From Candidatus Dojkabacteria bacterium UBA2022 (GTDB lineage Bacteria; Patescibacteriota; Dojkabacteria; SC72), in assembly GCA_002335495.1 (NCBI GenBank), contig DDBW01000020.1, positions 11,753-75,752 of the forward strand: 64,000 nucleotides of DNA, written 5' to 3'. A model generated the notes under the pieces. That model had not been told where the DNA came from. It did not search any database and worked only from the letters and a program-made list of their open reading frames with translations. The position numbers and the translations under genes are program-made. Positions within the stretch are counted from its first letter, which is position 1; each line of letters starts with the position of its first letter. This document shows, piece by piece, positions 44,974 to 53,011 of this stretch.

Positions 44974-45764
44974 TGATTAAGGCTCTCTTCATAGGTGATG
45001 TATGTGGAAAGCCGGGTAGGAGGGCCGTAAGGGACCTCCTACCTGCTATTAAGAAGGAAGAGGGTATTGATGTCGTTATTACTAATATCGAAAACCTTGC
45101 TCACGGTAGAGGAGCTACAGTTGAGACTGTAAATGAGTTGATGTATTACGGAGTTGATTTCATGACTGCTGGAAATCATATATGGAGACGTCCAGATTTC
45201 CATGAGTTGCTTGGCGGTGATTTCCCAATCATTCGATCTCTAAATTACCCCGATGATCTTCCTGGAAAGGGCTATGGAGAGATAGATTTGGGAGAAAAGG
45301 GGAAACTTCTAGTAATATCTGTTATAGGTTACGCTTTCATGAATGAGCGTACTATAACCGAACCTTTTAGAAGTTTAGATGCGTTTTTAAAGGGGATTGA
45401 TAGTTCCAAATATGCTGGTATTCTTGTTGAAATCCATGCCGAATCTACCTCTGAAAAACTCTCTTTTGCATTGTATTTTGATGGGAAAGTTAGCGGGATT
45501 GTAGGTACTCATACCCACATCCCAACTGCTGATGAAAGACTGTTGCCGCAAGGTTCTTCGTATATTAACGACATCGGTATGGTTGGACCTTTGAACTCAT
45601 CTTTATGGGTAAAAAAGGAAATTGTTTTTCAGCAGAGTATGTATCCATATTCACCTCGATATGAAATTGAAGAAGAGGGGCCGGTGAGGTTTGATGCTGT
45701 AGTTATTGAGATCGATGGTCCTACATCTTCTAAAAGTATAAAGCGTATAAACAAAATCCTATAA
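44973..45764 (+). CDS. ymdB: YmdB-family metallophosphoesterase (TIGR00282)
   Basis: A 263-residue metallophosphoesterase. FIGDVCGKPGR, TNIENLAHGRG, TAGNHIWRR and VGTHTHIPTADERLLPQG are the metal-binding motifs of the YmdB family, known in Bacillus as a cyclic-nucleotide 2',3' or 3',5' phosphodiesterase affecting RNase Y-dependent decay. Translational coupling to rny supports the same role. Confidence 0.93.
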   Translation: MIKALFIGDVCGKPGRRAVRDLLPAIKKEEGIDVVITNIENLAHGRGATVETVNELMYYGVDFMTAGNHIWRRPDFHELLGGDFPIIRSLNYPDDLPGKGYGEIDLGEKGKLLVISVIGYAFMNERTITEPFRSLDAFLKGIDSSKYAGILVEIHAESTSEKLSFALYFDGKVSGIVGTHTHIPTADERLLPQGSSYINDIGMVGPLNSSLWVKKEIVFQQSMYPYSPRYEIEEEGPVRFDAVVIEIDGPTSSKSIKRINKIL

Positions 45765-45820
45765 TTACACGCAATATTGACTTTTTTGCTTAATTCCAAT
45801 ATTTTAAGAATAGATAGTGT

Positions 45821-45848
45821 AACTATTATTGTTAATATAACAATAGTT
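45821..45848. promoter_or_regulatory. inverted repeat upstream of the HU gene
   Basis: TTGTTA-ata-TAACAA lies inside a larger imperfect inverted repeat with outer arms AACTA and TAGTT. It is 36 bases before the HU start and resembles the TrmB operator in its core (TGTTAATA...). It may be an operator or a leader hairpin. Confidence 0.45.
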
Positions 45849-45867
45849 CGCTTTCTATCTCTTTAAG

Positions 45868-45875
45868 AAAGGAGG
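45868..45875 (+). promoter_or_regulatory. strong Shine-Dalgarno of the HU gene
   Basis: AAAGGAGG, nine bases before ATG 45885. It is the only full-length Shine-Dalgarno that I noticed in the window and shows that the anti-Shine-Dalgarno is functional in this organism even though most genes do not use it. Confidence 0.85.
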
Positions 45876-45884
45876 TTTACAAAT

Positions 45885-46157
45885 ATGTTAAAGCAACAAG
45901 TTGTTGATGCCGTTGCAGCTGCAGCTGGTCTCACAAAGAAGCAAGCAACTATGGCTGTAGATGCTATGCTTGACGCAGTCACTGATTCTTTAAAGAAGGG
46001 TGACTCTGTTCTTCTCACAGGCTTCGGTAAGTTCGAAGTTCGAACCAGAGCAGCAAGAGTAGGAATCAATCCTAAGACTTTGTCTAAGATTAATCTTCCT
46101 GCTTCTAAAGTTCCTGCTTTCAAAGCTGGAAAAGCTCTTAAGATGGCTGTTAAGTAA
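45885..46157 (+). CDS. hup: DNA-binding protein HU
   Basis: A 90-residue HU/IHF-family protein. LTKKQATMAVDAMLDAVTDSL, GDSVLLTGFGKFEVRTRAAR and NPKTLSKINLPASKVPAFKAG (the arm and its end) are typical. It compacts and bends DNA. The strong Shine-Dalgarno and the excellent terminator suggest high monocistronic expression. Confidence 0.96.
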   Translation: MLKQQVVDAVAAAAGLTKKQATMAVDAMLDAVTDSLKKGDSVLLTGFGKFEVRTRAARVGINPKTLSKINLPASKVPAFKAGKALKMAVK

Positions 46158-46194
46158 TAGCTGCCGGTATTTCTCTGTATAGAGAGGTATTACT

Positions 46195-46250
46195 GGGGCC
46201 CTGATTCTTATAGATAGAATATATCTGTAAGATTGCAGGGCCCCTTTTTA
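46195..46250 (+). terminator. rho-independent terminator of the HU gene
   Basis: GGGGCCCTG (46195-46203) pairs perfectly with CAGGGCCCC (46236-46244), followed by TTTTTA. The inner part can extend the stem. It isolates the HU gene from the GNAT/RiPP cassette. Confidence 0.9.
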
Positions 46251-46278
46251 CTCTTCGATTTCATGATTGTACACTCCG

Positions 46279-46313
46279 TTGACAGCAAGAACTGTGTATG
46301 TAATTATTATAAT
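46279..46313 (+). promoter_or_regulatory. promoter region of the RiPP-like cassette
   Basis: A perfect TTGACA (46279-46284) is followed by TAATTA after 16 bases and a perfect TATAAT (46308-46313) after 23 bases. Either could be the -10, so the exact start is unclear. The region lies between the HU terminator and the GNAT-like gene. Confidence 0.5.
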
Positions 46314-46335
46314 AAATATTTAGCCTGAATAATCA

Positions 46336-46782
46336 ATGAAAGTTATTAAAGGTGAAGTTAAGCATACTGAAGATATTTCAAACCTTCTCGCTGATCATTT
46401 TTCCCGACTAAACTCAAGATTCGGTTATAACAAGTATAAGACGAATCTATCTAGAATGACTGAAATTGTGCATGAAAGGCTGTCTGACGATAAGAATTTA
46501 TACAAGTATATTGTTCTAGAGTCCGACGATGGTACATTTGCAGGGTTTATAAACCTTCTCTTTGCAAAAGATATCTCGGAGATTCTTCTCCTTGAATTGC
46601 TTCCTGAGTTTAATAATTATGATAATGCTAAAATTTTGTTGGAAACTGCTCTTGGTGAATTCAAAAGACTAGGGGTTAAAAGGATTATTACTGAAATATC
46701 GCCGGAAGAGCCTAATTATAAAAAGGCATTTGAGGAACTTAATAGTGAAGTCTTACTCTGGACTGCAGCATATAATTTATAA
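46336..46782 (+). CDS. GNAT-like acetyltransferase
   Basis: A 148-residue protein with the strand-helix order of GNAT enzymes: an N-terminal helix pair, FAGFINLLF as strand 4, EILLLELLP as the start of the acetyl-CoA region, a helix DNAKILLETALGEFKRLGV and the strand RIITEIS. The typical Q/RxxGxG/A loop is weak (EFNNYDNAK). It is 11 bases upstream of a 42-residue peptide gene, so it may modify that peptide or protect the cell, but this is inference. Confidence 0.6.
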   Translation: MKVIKGEVKHTEDISNLLADHFSRLNSRFGYNKYKTNLSRMTEIVHERLSDDKNLYKYIVLESDDGTFAGFINLLFAKDISEILLLELLPEFNNYDNAKILLETALGEFKRLGVKRIITEISPEEPNYKKAFEELNSEVLLWTAAYNL

Positions 46783-46793
46783 ATTTTTCTAAT

Positions 46794-46922
46794 ATGGTGT
46801 ATGAGTCAGCTATTATTGCGCTAGGCTTTGATGAGTTTTTATTAGATGTACTTCCAGAGCTAGCTCACATGGGGGGAACTGGTGAAACTTCACAATGCTG
46901 TGCATCAGGTACTAAGGACTGA
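46794..46922 (+). CDS. 42-residue RiPP (lanthipeptide-like) precursor peptide
   Basis: This short gene encodes 42 residues. The first part (MVYESAIIALGFDEF, then LLDVLPELAHMGG) resembles a class II leader: acidic and amphipathic, with ELAHM before a Gly-Gly. The remaining TGETSQCCASGTKD has three Thr, two Ser and two Cys, the composition of a lanthipeptide core. The stop TGA overlaps the ATG of the following DUF4135 dehydratase (TGATG), so the two are coupled. The usual C39 leader pattern has E and L at -8 and -7, whereas here they are at -7 and -6, so the cleavage site is uncertain. Confidence 0.65.
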   Translation: MVYESAIIALGFDEFLLDVLPELAHMGGTGETSQCCASGTKD

Positions 46923-48271
46923 TGTTACTGAGATCGTCTATTAATTATGAGAGACATCTTAAGGATAAGCTTTTAGAGCTTTCTGCTTATGTAAATGTAG
47001 ATAGCTCTTGTAAAATAGATCCTTCTTTTTTAAGAGAATATTATTATAAATTCTATGCTCAAACACTAGTTTATAATTTTTATGTTGAGAAACAGGATAA
47101 CTTCGTTGAGTATGTCGATTCGCTTTCAAAAGAGTATCTTCATAGTTTTAAGGTCCCAACCTCTTTTGTATCAGCCGTTTTGAGCCAAGTTTTCGATGAT
47201 GCCAAAAAATTAAATTTGCAGAATGAAGTTGTGCCTTTGGGTGATGTTCATTATAAAGGAGGTACAAAGTATCTGAATAATAAGAAAATATCTTTTCATA
47301 ATTATCCTAACTATGACACTCTTGTGAGAACGATTGCAGATATCGTAAATGTAATCCCTGTATCCTGTCTTCCCCTGCAGAACAATGAATCCGGCGCTTT
47401 AAGTAGGGAATTTATAGACGTAAACAATGTTACAGATGACGAAAAGAAAGTCGAAGAATATTTTTATAACTTAGGAGTTGTTATACCATTTCTGCTGTTA
47501 CTTAGAGCCATTGATGTATACGCCGAAAATATTCTTGTAAATTTACCCTATCCGGTATTATTTGATCTTGAATGTATCTTTACAGGAGTTCATGAAAAGG
47601 ATCCTAATTATTCTTTATTCCATACTGGTATTATAAAGGTACCGGAAAACAACGATGTTAGCGCTCTGACTGGTGGTATGGAGCAGATCTATAGCTATTT
47701 GCATCCATCATTGCATAATGAAAATGGATTACCAAAAATAAAGTGGAAGATCAAATCTGATCTTAAAGCTGACAATCTTGTTCTGTTACGAGGAAACTAT
47801 GTAGACGTTACAAAATATATAGATATTTTACTAAAAGGTTTTGATTGTTCTTCTAATCAAATTTCTAAGAGGATGGCTGATGTCCGAAAAGCTGTTTTAG
47901 AGATTCCCACATATATTCGCTATATTCATCGTCCTACATATATTTATAGCTCTCGTATTCAACACTACCTATTCCCGAATGTATATGAGACCCAAGACTC
48001 TATTAAATTTATGCGTGAAGGTTTGCAGTCTCATTCACCTATGTTTGCAGTTACCGAAAGCGAAGGTATTCTTAATTACGAGTCAGAAAGTATGTCCAAG
48101 GGCATGGTCCCCGTATTTTATAATGAGATCCACTCTAATGATGTTTTTAATTCGAATGGAGATCTAATTACGAAGAATAAAGTTAAACCTGTAGATGTAT
48201 GGCTCTCTCATATTACTAATATTGAGGAATTTTTTTATAAACAAAGGAAAATCCTCCGCGATTCTATCTAG
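46922..48271 (+). CDS. standalone LanM-type dehydratase (DUF4135), no LanC domain
   Basis: A 449-residue protein matching the dehydratase part of class II lanthipeptide synthetases, which phosphorylate Ser/Thr and eliminate phosphate. Residues with exact spacing to CylM: D108 and H110 (GDVH), D198 and N203 (DVYAEN), D215 (LFDLE, twelve after N203) and R333/T339 (RYIHRPT, six apart). The end, MVPVFYNEIHSNDVF to FFYKQRKILRDSI, matches the close of the domain. Changes: the usual YKPR lysine region is SFHNYP, and the histidine in DxHxEN is Y200. The N-terminus is shorter than usual and the cyclase half is missing. It ends 14 bases before the convergent YibE/F gene. Confidence 0.75.
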   Translation: MLLRSSINYERHLKDKLLELSAYVNVDSSCKIDPSFLREYYYKFYAQTLVYNFYVEKQDNFVEYVDSLSKEYLHSFKVPTSFVSAVLSQVFDDAKKLNLQNEVVPLGDVHYKGGTKYLNNKKISFHNYPNYDTLVRTIADIVNVIPVSCLPLQNNESGALSREFIDVNNVTDDEKKVEEYFYNLGVVIPFLLLLRAIDVYAENILVNLPYPVLFDLECIFTGVHEKDPNYSLFHTGIIKVPENNDVSALTGGMEQIYSYLHPSLHNENGLPKIKWKIKSDLKADNLVLLRGNYVDVTKYIDILLKGFDCSSNQISKRMADVRKAVLEIPTYIRYIHRPTYIYSSRIQHYLFPNVYETQDSIKFMREGLQSHSPMFAVTESEGILNYESESMSKGMVPVFYNEIHSNDVFNSNGDLITKNKVKPVDVWLSHITNIEEFFYKQRKILRDSI

Positions 48272-48285
48272 ATAGTTGAGAATGT

Positions 48286-49350
48286 CTAATTTTCTTTTCC
48301 GTAATAGTTAGCAGCAATATATGTCGTTATTGGTATTGCAATGATTAACCCTATGCTTCCTACCAATGTCCTTACTACCTCCTCCGTTATCACCTCTAGG
48401 TTTACAAGCTGGCCGAGTGGGTACTGGGAATTAGTGAAAAGAATCAGCAGTGGAAGAGATGATCCTGCATATACCAAAACTAAGGTGTTAACCATTGATG
48501 AAATATGATCCTTCCCAACCTCCATAGCTCGCTTGTATAAGTCAAATGCTTTCATTTTTCTGTTAGTTTCGTTTAACTGTTGAACTATAGAAACTTGAGA
48601 AATTGTTGCATCATCAAGAATGCCGCTCAAACTGATAATTACCCCTGCTATATAGATACTCTTTAAATCAAAGCTTCCCCCATTGAAAAATTGTAGGAAT
48701 ATCGTGTCGTCATCAGTTAAACCTGTGATATTTGTTAGGTTTACAAATATTCTGGTTAGAAGCGAAGTTACAATTATCGCTGCCAATACGCCTATAATTG
48801 CAATGTGGGCTTTCTTGGTAAAGCCGTGGGATATATAGAAAATGGTCGGAATTAGAATTAAGGATGTAATCGTTGTTACGAATATTGCATCTCGCCCGTC
48901 AATTATCATTGGCAGGGTCACCTGCGAGATTATGATGAAAGAGATTACCATAGAAATCACCGCCCTGAACCCATGTTTACCAGCCACAATAACTGTTACG
49001 AGAATAAATAAACCAAAGAGGAGGAGTAGGGCGTCGGATCTGTAGTAGTCAGTTATGTAAAAGGTCTCTCCTCCGTCTAAATCTTTCGCCTCTGTTAAAA
49101 GCACCTTATCACCCTTTTTATATTCGATGGTTGTTTCTCCTGTAAGGAGTTGTTGATTTATTACAACCTCATCTCCCTTTCTTTCCCCGTCCAAAATAAC
49201 TACTTTAGCTTTAAAGTCGATAACCCCAGGATTAGTTTCACTACGACTAGCCTCAGTAATTTCTCCCTTATAAAGCTGGGAATCTCCATTTGCCAATACC
49301 CCCGTAGACATAGAAAGAAATAACATTAGTGCAATTACTATCTTTTTCAT
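48286..49350 (-). CDS. YibE/F-family membrane protein
   Basis: A 354-residue protein: signal peptide (about 1-20), a beta-rich extracytoplasmic domain (YKGEITEASRSE ... VLLTEAKDLDGG) and seven or eight transmembrane helices with SLSGILDDATISQVSIVQQL, the conserved YibE/F motif. The family is uncharacterised. It is convergent with the dehydratase gene and divergent from the CAP-protein gene. Confidence 0.88.
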   Translation of the reverse strand: MKKIVIALMLFLSMSTGVLANGDSQLYKGEITEASRSETNPGVIDFKAKVVILDGERKGDEVVINQQLLTGETTIEYKKGDKVLLTEAKDLDGGETFYITDYYRSDALLLLFGLFILVTVIVAGKHGFRAVISMVISFIIISQVTLPMIIDGRDAIFVTTITSLILIPTIFYISHGFTKKAHIAIIGVLAAIIVTSLLTRIFVNLTNITGLTDDDTIFLQFFNGGSFDLKSIYIAGVIISLSGILDDATISQVSIVQQLNETNRKMKAFDLYKRAMEVGKDHISSMVNTLVLVYAGSSLPLLILFTNSQYPLGQLVNLEVITEEVVRTLVGSIGLIIAIPITTYIAANYYGKEN

Positions 49351-49458
49351 CTCTCATTAATCCAATTTAATACTAAATCATACCGTCATTTCTTTTAATT
49401 GCCAATTAAGTATATATATCCTAATATGTAGATAATTACTTGAACATTACTGCCGTAA

Positions 49459-50811
49459 TTGCGTAACTGGTTTATACCGAACAAAAGGAACAGCTTTAAG
49501 CCTTACCTGCTTAGAAATACAGCTCTGTCTGTTTATACATTCATCCTTTTTACCGTAAATATTTTAGGAGGTTTTCTAGGAATCCCTGAAGTTTCAGCAA
49601 GTTCAATTGCTAAGGACAATATCATTCGACTAACCAATGCAGAAAGACAGAAATTTGGATTAAATGCACTAAAAGAGAACTCTAGACTGAGTTCCGCAGC
49701 TTTAGCCAAGGCAAATAATATGATTGAAGAACAGTATTGGGATCACTTTGGTCCCAATGGAGAGACTCCCTGGCAGTTTATAAAAGCATCAGGATATCAG
49801 TACATTTATGCAGGTGAGAACCTTGCGAAAGGCTTTAAAAGTTCCGAAGGGGTTGTACAGGCATGGATGGCAAGCCCAACTCACAGAGAAAATATTTTGA
49901 GCGGTAATTATAAAGAGATTGGTATTGCAACTGTTACCGGTGAACTTCTTGGAGAGAATATTATTTTGGTAGTTCAGATGTTTGGAAACACTACTTCCGA
50001 GGTGACACCTTCTGCTCCTCCAACCACGCCGGTTGTTCCAGAACCTAGTGAAAACGGAGATATAAAGAGTATTAAAATTACATATCCTGCTGAGGGTTCC
50101 GTCGTTACCGACCCTTCTGCCGATATTAAAGGTGAAGTTTTCAACGTTGAAGGGGAATATAAAGTCGAGGTTTACGATAAAAATAAAGTGGTAGGTAATC
50201 TCTCCACCAACGGATCTTTATGGGATTTTAGAAAAGATGCAGATTGGAGTGAAGGGTCACATAACATCACAGCAACTCTTGTGGATAGTGAAAATAAAGT
50301 TGAGGATAGTGTTACCTTTGAGGTTGATAGCACACCTCCACAGATTGATGAGTTCGATATTGCAGTTGAGGCCAAAGAACCAGGATGGGTAGTTACGATT
50401 AATGTAGAAGAGGATTCTCCTGATGTTACAGTCGTTGTTGGATCCAAAACCTATCCATCATCCTTTGTAGACAACCTATATAAAGTTGAAATTGAAGAAT
50501 TGAATTCAGGAGCTAAGGTGGTGATTGTTGCGAGTGATAAACATGGTAATACTTTGGAATATGAAATTACTGATCTATTTGAAGTTGATGATGGGCAGGT
50601 TTTAGGCGGATTTCTCAATAATATAGACATAAAGGATACTGTTAATACAGTTTTTGTTATCTTCATATTTATCCTTCTACTTATTGAAATCGTTGTGTAT
50701 GCTAGAAAGGGTCTCATAAAGGAAAAAAGATCTAGTTTGTTTTCAATTTCAATGTGGTGGCTTTTGATGCTAATAGGTACTTTAAATGGATTTGAAGGAG
50801 TTATCATATAG
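49459..50811 (+). CDS. exported CAP-domain protein with Ig-like repeats (TTG start)
   Basis: A 450-residue protein. An in-frame TAA directly precedes TTG 49459, so the start must be this TTG or a later codon; the N-terminus FIPNKRNSFKPYLLR matches a pattern I associate with CPR CAP proteins and supports TTG. Order: transmembrane segment (about 25-45), CAP/SCP domain (about 55-180) with NAERQKFGLNAL, YWDHFGPNG, AGENLAKGF and SPTHRENIL, two Ig-like segments (about 200-395) and a C-terminal transmembrane helix. Probable envelope-active protein. The following gene begins three bases after the stop. Confidence 0.85.
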   Translation: MRNWFIPNKRNSFKPYLLRNTALSVYTFILFTVNILGGFLGIPEVSASSIAKDNIIRLTNAERQKFGLNALKENSRLSSAALAKANNMIEEQYWDHFGPNGETPWQFIKASGYQYIYAGENLAKGFKSSEGVVQAWMASPTHRENILSGNYKEIGIATVTGELLGENIILVVQMFGNTTSEVTPSAPPTTPVVPEPSENGDIKSIKITYPAEGSVVTDPSADIKGEVFNVEGEYKVEVYDKNKVVGNLSTNGSLWDFRKDADWSEGSHNITATLVDSENKVEDSVTFEVDSTPPQIDEFDIAVEAKEPGWVVTINVEEDSPDVTVVVGSKTYPSSFVDNLYKVEIEELNSGAKVVIVASDKHGNTLEYEITDLFEVDDGQVLGGFLNNIDIKDTVNTVFVIFIFILLLIEIVVYARKGLIKEKRSSLFSISMWWLLMLIGTLNGFEGVII

Positions 50812-50813
50812 CT

Positions 50814-51611
50814 ATGTTTACCCTCATAAAACAATTTAAAAGAGAATTTGTGTATGGGTCGTATCTTTTCCTTATTCTCGAACTGTTAGCAACTAAACAG
50901 TTGATGGTCACTCCTTTGCTTTATCTCTTTATTACCTTCATTGGTTTGCTCATCATCTTCTTATGGTTTCTGTATTCAATGATGGTTTTTGGTAGAAAGA
51001 AGGTATCCAAGAAGAGTACTGTATACATGACTGTTAACCTTAAAGCTCGAATGTATGCCTATGTAGTAATGCCTATCGTTCTCTGGTTTTCACTCTCTAT
51101 CTTCCTTTTCCTTAATGAAAACCCGTATATTAATCAGGCTGTTATTGTTGCCAGTGTCTTTATCTTCTTCTTTCTTTTCTTAAGAACAAGATCTTCTTTT
51201 GAAAAACTATATTCAGTAGATGCAATTACCAGATTTGTATATGATGCTGCAAATATTGTTATCTTTTATCTCTTCATCGCAGTTCTCAACCGCATTGGCT
51301 TGAGTGATCTGTATCTTCTCGCTGTTGTTTTCTTCTTCTCTCTAATATCTCTACATCATATGCTCTACATCCATAGAAAGGTTAATCTTGAGGCCTCTCT
51401 TGTCTCTATCGGATGTAGCATATTGATTACGGTTGTTACATGGGTAACTAAGGATCTGAATATCTACATGCAGCCCGCAATTCTGGGCGTCTTGTACTAC
51501 CTAATTGTTACCCTTTGGAATGTAAGATTTGGTGGATCAAGGAGATTTGAGGACTATATCCCTGCAATTATGTATGCATTGATGTCAGTTATATTAATTT
51601 TAAGTCTATAA
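50814..51611 (+). CDS. multi-pass membrane protein of unknown function
   Basis: A 265-residue protein with seven or eight predicted transmembrane helices and short basic loops (FGRKKVSKKS, RTRSSFEK, HRKVNLE). No family recognised. It lies between the CAP protein and a UMP-kinase-like gene with gaps of two and one bases, so the three form an operon. Confidence 0.6.
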   Translation: MFTLIKQFKREFVYGSYLFLILELLATKQLMVTPLLYLFITFIGLLIIFLWFLYSMMVFGRKKVSKKSTVYMTVNLKARMYAYVVMPIVLWFSLSIFLFLNENPYINQAVIVASVFIFFFLFLRTRSSFEKLYSVDAITRFVYDAANIVIFYLFIAVLNRIGLSDLYLLAVVFFFSLISLHHMLYIHRKVNLEASLVSIGCSILITVVTWVTKDLNIYMQPAILGVLYYLIVTLWNVRFGGSRRFEDYIPAIMYALMSVILILSL

Positions 51612-51612
51612 C

Positions 51613-52317
51613 ATGGGAAAGAACATTGTTATAAAAGTGGGAGGGTCGTTGATGTATAAAGATGGTCTCCAGCTTAATACCGTTTTTCTAGATATGCTTA
51701 AAGATTGGTATAAAAGGAATCGTGATAACTACGATATGATCGTGATCGTTGTCGGAGGGGGGAAGTTATCCAGGGAAATAGGTTCTGTTGTTAAGTCACA
51801 TATAAAAAATATTGATGATGTTCACTCCGTTAGTATGGAATTGACTCAAACCAACGCATACATTTTAAAGGGGTACATAGGGGATAAAAATATCTTCAAT
51901 CCTGAGTCTCTAGGAGACGCCTACGAGTTCCTAATGCACGGAAAAGGTACAATGATCTCTGGAGGTTTGAAACACGGCTGGAGTACCGACATGGACGCCG
52001 CAGTGTTTGCAGATGTTATTGCATGTAAGAAGGTTTATAAACTTTCAGATATTGAAGGTATTTATACGGATGACCCTAAGAAGAATGAAGATGCAAGATT
52101 GATTAGTGATATCACTTGGGAAAAGTATAGAAAGATGTTTAAGATTAGTAATCGTAATGACGAGCATACTCCGAATCTACATATCCCAATAAGTGTTGAA
52201 TGTGCTTTATTCAGCGAAAACAAAAAGATTACCTTCTGGGTATCAGGAGGTAGTTCCATCTACAATAGAAAGAAGTTAGATGGTGCATTCGAATCTGGAA
52301 CGCATATACACCTTTAA
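51613..52317 (+). CDS. pyrH: amino acid kinase family protein, probably UMP kinase
   Basis: A 234-residue protein of the amino acid kinase fold. IVIKVGGSLMYKDG binds phosphates, VVVGGGKLSREIG follows, and STDMDAAVFADVI with KLSDIEGIYTDDPKKNEDARLI is close to PyrH, especially the archaeal-like group. It would convert UMP to UDP. The short length and loops leave room for another kinase of the family. Operon with the membrane and CAP genes. Confidence 0.7.
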   Translation: MGKNIVIKVGGSLMYKDGLQLNTVFLDMLKDWYKRNRDNYDMIVIVVGGGKLSREIGSVVKSHIKNIDDVHSVSMELTQTNAYILKGYIGDKNIFNPESLGDAYEFLMHGKGTMISGGLKHGWSTDMDAAVFADVIACKKVYKLSDIEGIYTDDPKKNEDARLISDITWEKYRKMFKISNRNDEHTPNLHIPISVECALFSENKKITFWVSGGSSIYNRKKLDGAFESGTHIHL

Positions 52318-52339
52318 TATTTAGGAAATTTTAGAAAGT

Positions 52340-52798
52340 TTATATTTTCTTGACGGTATATTGAATTTTCCCTCTTGGGGTTGTAATTTCAACCTTGTTA
52401 CCAAGCTTCTTGCCTATAAGGGCGTGCCCTAGAGGTGAGTCACTTGAGATAATATTGTGGATTGGATTGCTTTCACCAACTCCACCAATTTTAAAGGTAG
52501 TTTCTTTACCTGTTTCGTCTTCAACAGTTACGCTATCACCAATCTCAACGACATCCTTTTTTACAGCTTTTACTATTTTTGCGTTTGCAATCATATCTTT
52601 GATCTTAGCAATCTCCTGCTCGTTAGATTTGTAATCTTCAACTGCAAGAGTATATCCGTCGTTTTCTCTCAGGTCTCCCTGTGCGCGCATTTCTTCTAAA
52701 ATCTGTTTAATTTCGTCTTTTTTAGGTCCTTCTCTATATAGGAGTTCTTCCTTTAATTTGTCGAGTCCCTCTTTTGTTACTAAATATTCGTTTTTCAT
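52340..52798 (-). CDS. greA: transcription elongation factor GreA
   Basis: A 152-residue GreA: N-terminal coiled coil (YLVTKEGLDKLKEELLYREGP ... EMRAQGDLREN in pieces) with acidic tip residues D and E in GDLRENDGY, and a C-terminal FKBP-like domain with SDSPLGHALIGKKLGN. It stimulates cleavage of backtracked RNA. It is convergent with the UMP-kinase-like gene. A second Gre paralogue lies at 55570. Confidence 0.95.
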   Translation of the reverse strand: MKNEYLVTKEGLDKLKEELLYREGPKKDEIKQILEEMRAQGDLRENDGYTLAVEDYKSNEQEIAKIKDMIANAKIVKAVKKDVVEIGDSVTVEDETGKETTFKIGGVGESNPIHNIISSDSPLGHALIGKKLGNKVEITTPRGKIQYTVKKI

Positions 52799-52871
52799 AA
52801 TAGTATCTTCAAAATATCAATAAATAAATGTGGGAAAAATACTAATGTAAATAATCATAACTCTTCTAGAT

Positions 52872-52895
52872 TATAATGTCAATTTCTGGTAAAAT
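52872..52895 (+). promoter_or_regulatory. candidate -10 boxes upstream of the tRNA gene
   Basis: TATAAT at 52872-52877 and TAAAAT at 52890-52895 precede the tRNA by 34 and 16 bases. Either may be used; no clear -35 was found. Confidence 0.35.
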
Positions 52896-52911
52896 CGCAA
52901 AGTATTGTCAC

Positions 52912-52986
52912 GCCGCTATCGTCTATCGGCTAGGACACATGATTCTCAATCATGTAAGCAGGGTTCGATTCCCTGTAGCGGCACCA
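52912..52986 (+). tRNA. tRNA-Glu (anticodon CUC)
   Basis: A complete cloverleaf: acceptor GCCGCTA / TAGCGGC, a D arm typical of tRNA-Glu, an anticodon arm CATGA-TTCTCAA-TCATG with anticodon CTC, and a T arm with GGTTCGATTCC. CCA is encoded. It reads GAG. It stands alone between greA and the ABC transporter. Confidence 0.93.
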
Positions 52987-53011
52987 TTCCAATATTTATA
53001 TCCACAGTTAT

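Noticed and set aside
46920..46922. TGA as a recoded sense codon (Gly in Gracilibacteria/Absconditabacteria)
   Set aside because: TGA ends queA, the MFS gene and the precursor at sensible places with ATGA or TGATG overlaps, and no conserved protein has in-frame TGA.
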